From NCBI GenBank assembly GCA_023249795.1, contig JAHFBU010000076.1, forward strand, positions 1-7,724: DNA of 7,724 nucleotides. The letters run 5' to 3'. The notes under the pieces were generated by a model that did no database searches, was not told where the DNA came from, and saw only the letters and a program-made list of their open reading frames with translations. Positions 5,077 to 7,724 of this stretch are shown piece after piece. Numbering within the stretch: the first letter of the stretch is position 1; each line of letters begins with the position of its first letter. A program made the position numbers and the translations under genes. The DNA comes from Syntrophaceae bacterium. GTDB lineage: Bacteria; Desulfobacterota; Syntrophia; Syntrophales; UBA5619.

Positions 5077-6443
5077 ACCGTTCGCTCAAAATTGCCAAAT
5101 ATCTTCAGCATTACGGAACTCGGATGAACCGCCCTATCCTGACGATTTCGACTGAGGGGCTGGAAAGGGCCGTCGTCATCCCTGCCTTGGCGGAGAGCGC
5201 ATCCCTCTTTGCCGCCCTGGCCTGTATTGCAAAAAATCCGCCTGACGAACTTGCCAAAACCCTTGTCCTCTGCGTTGTGAACAACCATAAGGCTCCCTCG
5301 GCCGCCCCGGAGCAGATCCGCGACAATCAGAAGACGCTGAGACTTTTAGAGGGTCTCTTTTGCGGAGACGCCCGGTTGCATTCAGAAACAACGAAGATGC
5401 GCGACGATCTCCGGCAAATCGCCGGCAGTGGGCTTCGTCTCGGATGGATCGACGCCTCTTCGCCGGGTCTCGAGATCCCGGAACAAGACGGAGGTGTGGG
5501 GACGGCAAGGAAAATCGGCATGGATGCCGCCCTGACTCTCCTCGACGGACGGGGACCGGGCGGAGGGGTGATTTACTGCCTCGACGCGGATACGTTGGTG
5601 CTGGGGAACTATCTTGCGGCGATTGACACCCATTTTTCAGAGACGGACGATCCGGCGGCCGTCGCGGGTTATGCCCATCAGATGCCCGCCGACCCAAGGC
5701 TGCTGGCAGCGATTTGCTGCTATGAGATTTTTCTGCGGGCCTATGTGATGGGTCTTTCATCCGCGGGTTCTCCCTACGCCTTTCACGCCATCGGCTCCAC
5801 CATGGCCTGTACGGCGCATGCATATGTCGATGTCCGCGGGATGAACCGGCGGGCTGCGGCGGAGGATTTTCACTTCCTCAACAAATTGGCCAAGGTCGGA
5901 AGTGTCGGTGTCATCAAGACAACAACCGTCTATCCTTCGCCGCGGCCGTCGGACAGGGTGCCGTTTGGAACCGGGCGACGGGTACTGCGGTTTATGACCG
6001 GAGAAAGGGATGAGTACCTCCTCTATGATCCCAGAATTTTTGGGATCCTTCAGGAGTGGCTGTCCGGTATGGAGGCCGATCCGGACAGGGATTCGGAAGC
6101 CGTTATGAATGCCGCTCAAAAAATCCATCCTGACCTGAAGCTTTATCTCGATCTCAGCCGCTTCGCGAAAGATTGGCAGGGCATCCGGCGTAACTGCCCC
6201 GATCCGGTCCATCTCCGAAGACAGTTCCATGTATGGTTCGATGGCCTGAAGACCCTGAGGCTGGTTCATCACCTCAGCCGTTCGGCGTTTCCTCCCCAAG
6301 CCATGTTCGAGGGGCTTAGGGGGCTTCTCGAACGGATGGGAGAGACGATTCCCTCGATCGAGATGATGCCTGCGGGAATACCGGAGCCCTGCACTCAATC
6401 CCGCATTCTGGAAGAGCTTCGATCCCATTTTCCAAAATCATAG
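5073..6443 (+). CDS. Glycosyltransferase-like protein (GT2/GT-A fold), substrate unknown
   Basis: I do not recognise a named gene. The 456-residue product looks like a soluble family 2-type glycosyltransferase. It has an N-terminal strand RAVVIPALAE (32-41) like the VVIPxxNE start of GT2 enzymes, then CVVNNHKAPS, RKIGMDAAL (146-154), and YCLDADTLVLGNYL with a DxD-type D171-A-D173. An AEDFHFLNKL (263-272) stretch resembles the ED acceptor motif. PSPRPSDRVPFGTGRRV and a helical C-terminal region follow. No signal peptide or transmembrane segment is obvious. ATG 5073 overlaps the miaA stop (ATGA) and has GGAG at 5061-5064, so translation is probably coupled; the frame is open upstream only inside miaA. 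ATG 5124 is a poorer alternative. Sugar donor and acceptor cannot be inferred, and the tie to miaA may be only organisational. Confidence 0.85.
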   Translation: MNRSLKIAKYLQHYGTRMNRPILTISTEGLERAVVIPALAESASLFAALACIAKNPPDELAKTLVLCVVNNHKAPSAAPEQIRDNQKTLRLLEGLFCGDARLHSETTKMRDDLRQIAGSGLRLGWIDASSPGLEIPEQDGGVGTARKIGMDAALTLLDGRGPGGGVIYCLDADTLVLGNYLAAIDTHFSETDDPAAVAGYAHQMPADPRLLAAICCYEIFLRAYVMGLSSAGSPYAFHAIGSTMACTAHAYVDVRGMNRRAAAEDFHFLNKLAKVGSVGVIKTTTVYPSPRPSDRVPFGTGRRVLRFMTGERDEYLLYDPRIFGILQEWLSGMEADPDRDSEAVMNAAQKIHPDLKLYLDLSRFAKDWQGIRRNCPDPVHLRRQFHVWFDGLKTLRLVHHLSRSAFPPQAMFEGLRGLLERMGETIPSIEMMPAGIPEPCTQSRILEELRSHFPKS

Positions 6444-6454
6444 ATGACTTGAGC

Positions 6455-6483
6455 TTGACGTATTCGGCACGAATGCATATACT
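6455..6483 (+). promoter_or_regulatory. Sigma-70-type promoter for the peptidyl-prolyl isomerase gene
   Basis: TTGACG (6455-6460) and TATACT (6478-6483) are separated by an optimal 17 bases. The promoter begins 11 bases after the glycosyltransferase stop and would start transcription near 6490, leaving a leader of about 90 bases. The boxes match consensus at 5 of 6 positions each. Confidence 0.8.
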
Positions 6484-6497
6484 TCCGCAACATTTAC

Positions 6498-6535
6498 CCG
6501 GTTCTCTCCGCCGTGCCAAGGGGAAGGAGAATCGG
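6498..6535 (+). other. Leader hairpin between promoter and PPIase start
   Basis: CCGGTTCTCT (6498-6507) pairs over ten positions, including two G-T pairs, with GGAGAATCGG (6526-6535). The 18-base loop can form a short further CC/GG pairing. No T run follows, so it is not a terminator. It is in the right place to be a message-stabilising or regulatory element. Confidence 0.4.
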
Positions 6536-6567
6536 CAACAGAGAGAGTATAAATAAAATTTGTCGCT

Positions 6568-6574
6568 GGGAGGA
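6568..6574 (+). promoter_or_regulatory. Ribosome binding site that sets the GTG start of the PPIase gene
   Basis: GGGAGGA ends 6 bases before GTG 6581. The TTG at 6560 is in frame but lies upstream of this site and would add residues ahead of the signal peptide, so GTG 6581 is preferred. Confidence 0.8.
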
Positions 6575-6580
6575 CGGATC

Positions 6581-7687
6581 GTGATTCAACAAATAGGACG
6601 GTATGCGGTGGTCATGATGGCCTTTTCACTGATTCTGGGTGTGGCTGTCGGCTGCAGCTCGAAGGAAGAGAAGGCAAAGACGGAGAAGACGACAGTGGCG
6701 CCGGGTTCTGACGGAGTGACGGCGCCGTACGCCGCATCGGCGGCGGCGCAGTCTGCGGGCACGGAGAAAAAGGCGGACGAAGCGGGGACTGCCGTGGAAG
6801 TGGATGGGGTCAAGCTGCCGAAAGCGCAGCTTAACGCGCAAATACAACAGCAGTTGGCTCAGTATAAAGGGCAAATCCCCGCCGATCAGATTGAACAGGC
6901 AAAGGCGGATATTCGCAAAGGCCTGGTCGATGATTTTGTGGTTTTTGTGCTGATGAACAAGGAGGTCGCCGCAAAAAAGGTGACTGCGAGCGACAAAGAG
7001 ATCGAAAAAGAGATCCCGGCGGTCATGGAGCGGATGAAATCCCAGCTACCCGCGGGGGTGACGATTGATGAGCTCGCCAAGAAAAAGCAGATCAACATGG
7101 CAAAAATGCGTGATGACATCGGAATGAGAATCAAGGTCAACAAACTGATCGAAAAGGAGTTGGGGGGAAAGGTCAAGATCACGGACAAGGAGATTGCCGT
7201 TTTTTATGAGTCAAACAAGGACAAATTCATGAAACCGGAGACCGCTCACGTGCGGCATGTCCTGGTGGGTAAATCTCCTGAAGATACGGAAAAGAAGCTG
7301 GTGGAGAAAAAGGCGAAGGCCGAAGACTTACGGAAGAAACTTGTCGGGGGAGCCGATTTCGCCGATCTGGCCGCGAAAAATTCCGATTGTCCGAGCAAGC
7401 AGGCAGGCGGGGATATTGGATCCATTGGCCGCGGCCAGACGGTCAAGCCATTTGATGATGCGGCTTTTTCCCAGGCGAAGAATGCTATCGGCCCCGTCGT
7501 GGAGACGAAATTCGGGTATCATATCATTCAGGTTATCGATCGCCAGGCTCCCCAGATGGTCAAGCTGGATGCGGATGTGAAGAAACAGATAAAGGCCCAT
7601 CTTGAAAGCCTGAGGCAGCAGGGAGCCATGGAAGCGATTGTTAAGCGGCTGAAGGCGGCCGCAAATATCGTGGTTAACGGGGCGTAG
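6581..7687 (+). CDS. Parvulin-type peptidyl-prolyl isomerase, probable lipoprotein (SurA/PrsA-like)
   Basis: The 368-residue product begins with an export signal: R7, then a hydrophobic core YAVVMMAFSLILGVAV, then AVGC with C25 as the likely lipidation site. Ala at -3 makes this an imperfect lipobox. A Lys/Ala/Ser-rich linker (26-70) follows. A chaperone-like helical region starts at VEVDGVKLPKAQL (72-84) and runs to about 215. The PpiC/parvulin domain (about 221-321) has AHVRHVLV (222-229), NSDCPSKQAGGDIGSIGRG with GGDIG at 276-280, and FGYHIIQV (311-318). Such proteins help fold exported or outer-membrane proteins by proline isomerisation in the periplasm. The order of N-terminal chaperone region then a single parvulin domain resembles PrsA more than two-domain E. 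coli SurA. It has its own promoter and a leader hairpin. The client proteins are unknown. Confidence 0.92.
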   Translation: MIQQIGRYAVVMMAFSLILGVAVGCSSKEEKAKTEKTTVAPGSDGVTAPYAASAAAQSAGTEKKADEAGTAVEVDGVKLPKAQLNAQIQQQLAQYKGQIPADQIEQAKADIRKGLVDDFVVFVLMNKEVAAKKVTASDKEIEKEIPAVMERMKSQLPAGVTIDELAKKKQINMAKMRDDIGMRIKVNKLIEKELGGKVKITDKEIAVFYESNKDKFMKPETAHVRHVLVGKSPEDTEKKLVEKKAKAEDLRKKLVGGADFADLAAKNSDCPSKQAGGDIGSIGRGQTVKPFDDAAFSQAKNAIGPVVETKFGYHIIQVIDRQAPQMVKLDADVKKQIKAHLESLRQQGAMEAIVKRLKAAANIVVNGA

Positions 7688-7706
7688 GCGGTAGCGGGGA
7701 CAAAGA

Positions 7707-7724
7707 ATGATGACAATGCATGCA
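7707..7724 (+). CDS. Possible start of a downstream gene (partial)
   Basis: ATGATGACAATGCATGCA is open to the window edge and is preceded by GCGGGGA (7694-7700), a weak ribosome site 6 bases upstream. No terminator separates it from the PPIase gene. Six codons are too few to identify anything, and any of the three ATGs could be the start. Confidence 0.3.

Noticed and set aside
5176..5823. Long minus-strand open frame opposite the glycosyltransferase
   Set aside because: It is Arg/Pro/Ser-rich low-complexity translation typical of antisense frames in GC-rich genes; the + strand protein has clear motifs.
5757..6428. Second long minus-strand frame opposite the glycosyltransferase
   Set aside because: It has no conserved motif or ribosome site, and the coding signal is on the + strand.
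1..7724. CRISPR array, insertion sequence, prophage or toxin-antitoxin module
   Set aside because: No regularly spaced repeats, transposase or integrase motifs, terminal inverted repeats or small paired toxin-like genes were found.

Overview
This is a GC-rich chromosomal window from a Gram-negative bacterium. All recognisable genes are on the + strand, and they are mostly core genes (lysine/peptidoglycan, folate, phospholipid, tRNA modification, protein folding). The gene content and protein style suggest a deltaproteobacterium (Desulfobacterota, perhaps Syntrophales-like). That placement is an inference from general family knowledge, not a match I could test. I see no mobile element, phage gene, CRISPR array or rRNA.

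Layout. Bases 2-1657 look like one transcription unit: the 3' end of dapB, then folK, a small membrane-anchored YHS/TRASH-type cysteine protein, and pgsA, separated by gaps of 14, 67 and 27 bases. A near-consensus sigma-70 promoter (1666-1693) then drives a tRNA-Gly(GCC)/tRNA-Cys(GCA) pair that ends in an intrinsic terminator (1889-1923). pepA (M17 leucyl aminopeptidase) follows at 2015-3523.

The 263-base gap 3524-3786 is the most structured non-coding stretch. It holds an inverted repeat over a possible -35 element, a long putative leader, a long hairpin followed directly by seven Ts (attenuator-like), a GNRA-capped hairpin, and a strong ribosome site before a TTG-started cold-shock protein gene. 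The csp gene has its own strong terminator (4010-4044).

miaA (tRNA dimethylallyltransferase) follows, with a glycosyltransferase-like gene of unknown substrate overlapping its stop codon by ATGA. After a second near-consensus promoter (6455-6483) comes a secreted, probably lipid-anchored parvulin-type peptidyl-prolyl isomerase of the SurA/PrsA kind. The last 18 bases may start another gene.

The functions are mainly housekeeping and are not one pathway. The most plausible undescribed element is the regulated-looking csp leader. The miaA-coupled glycosyltransferase and the small YHS protein are the least understood proteins.
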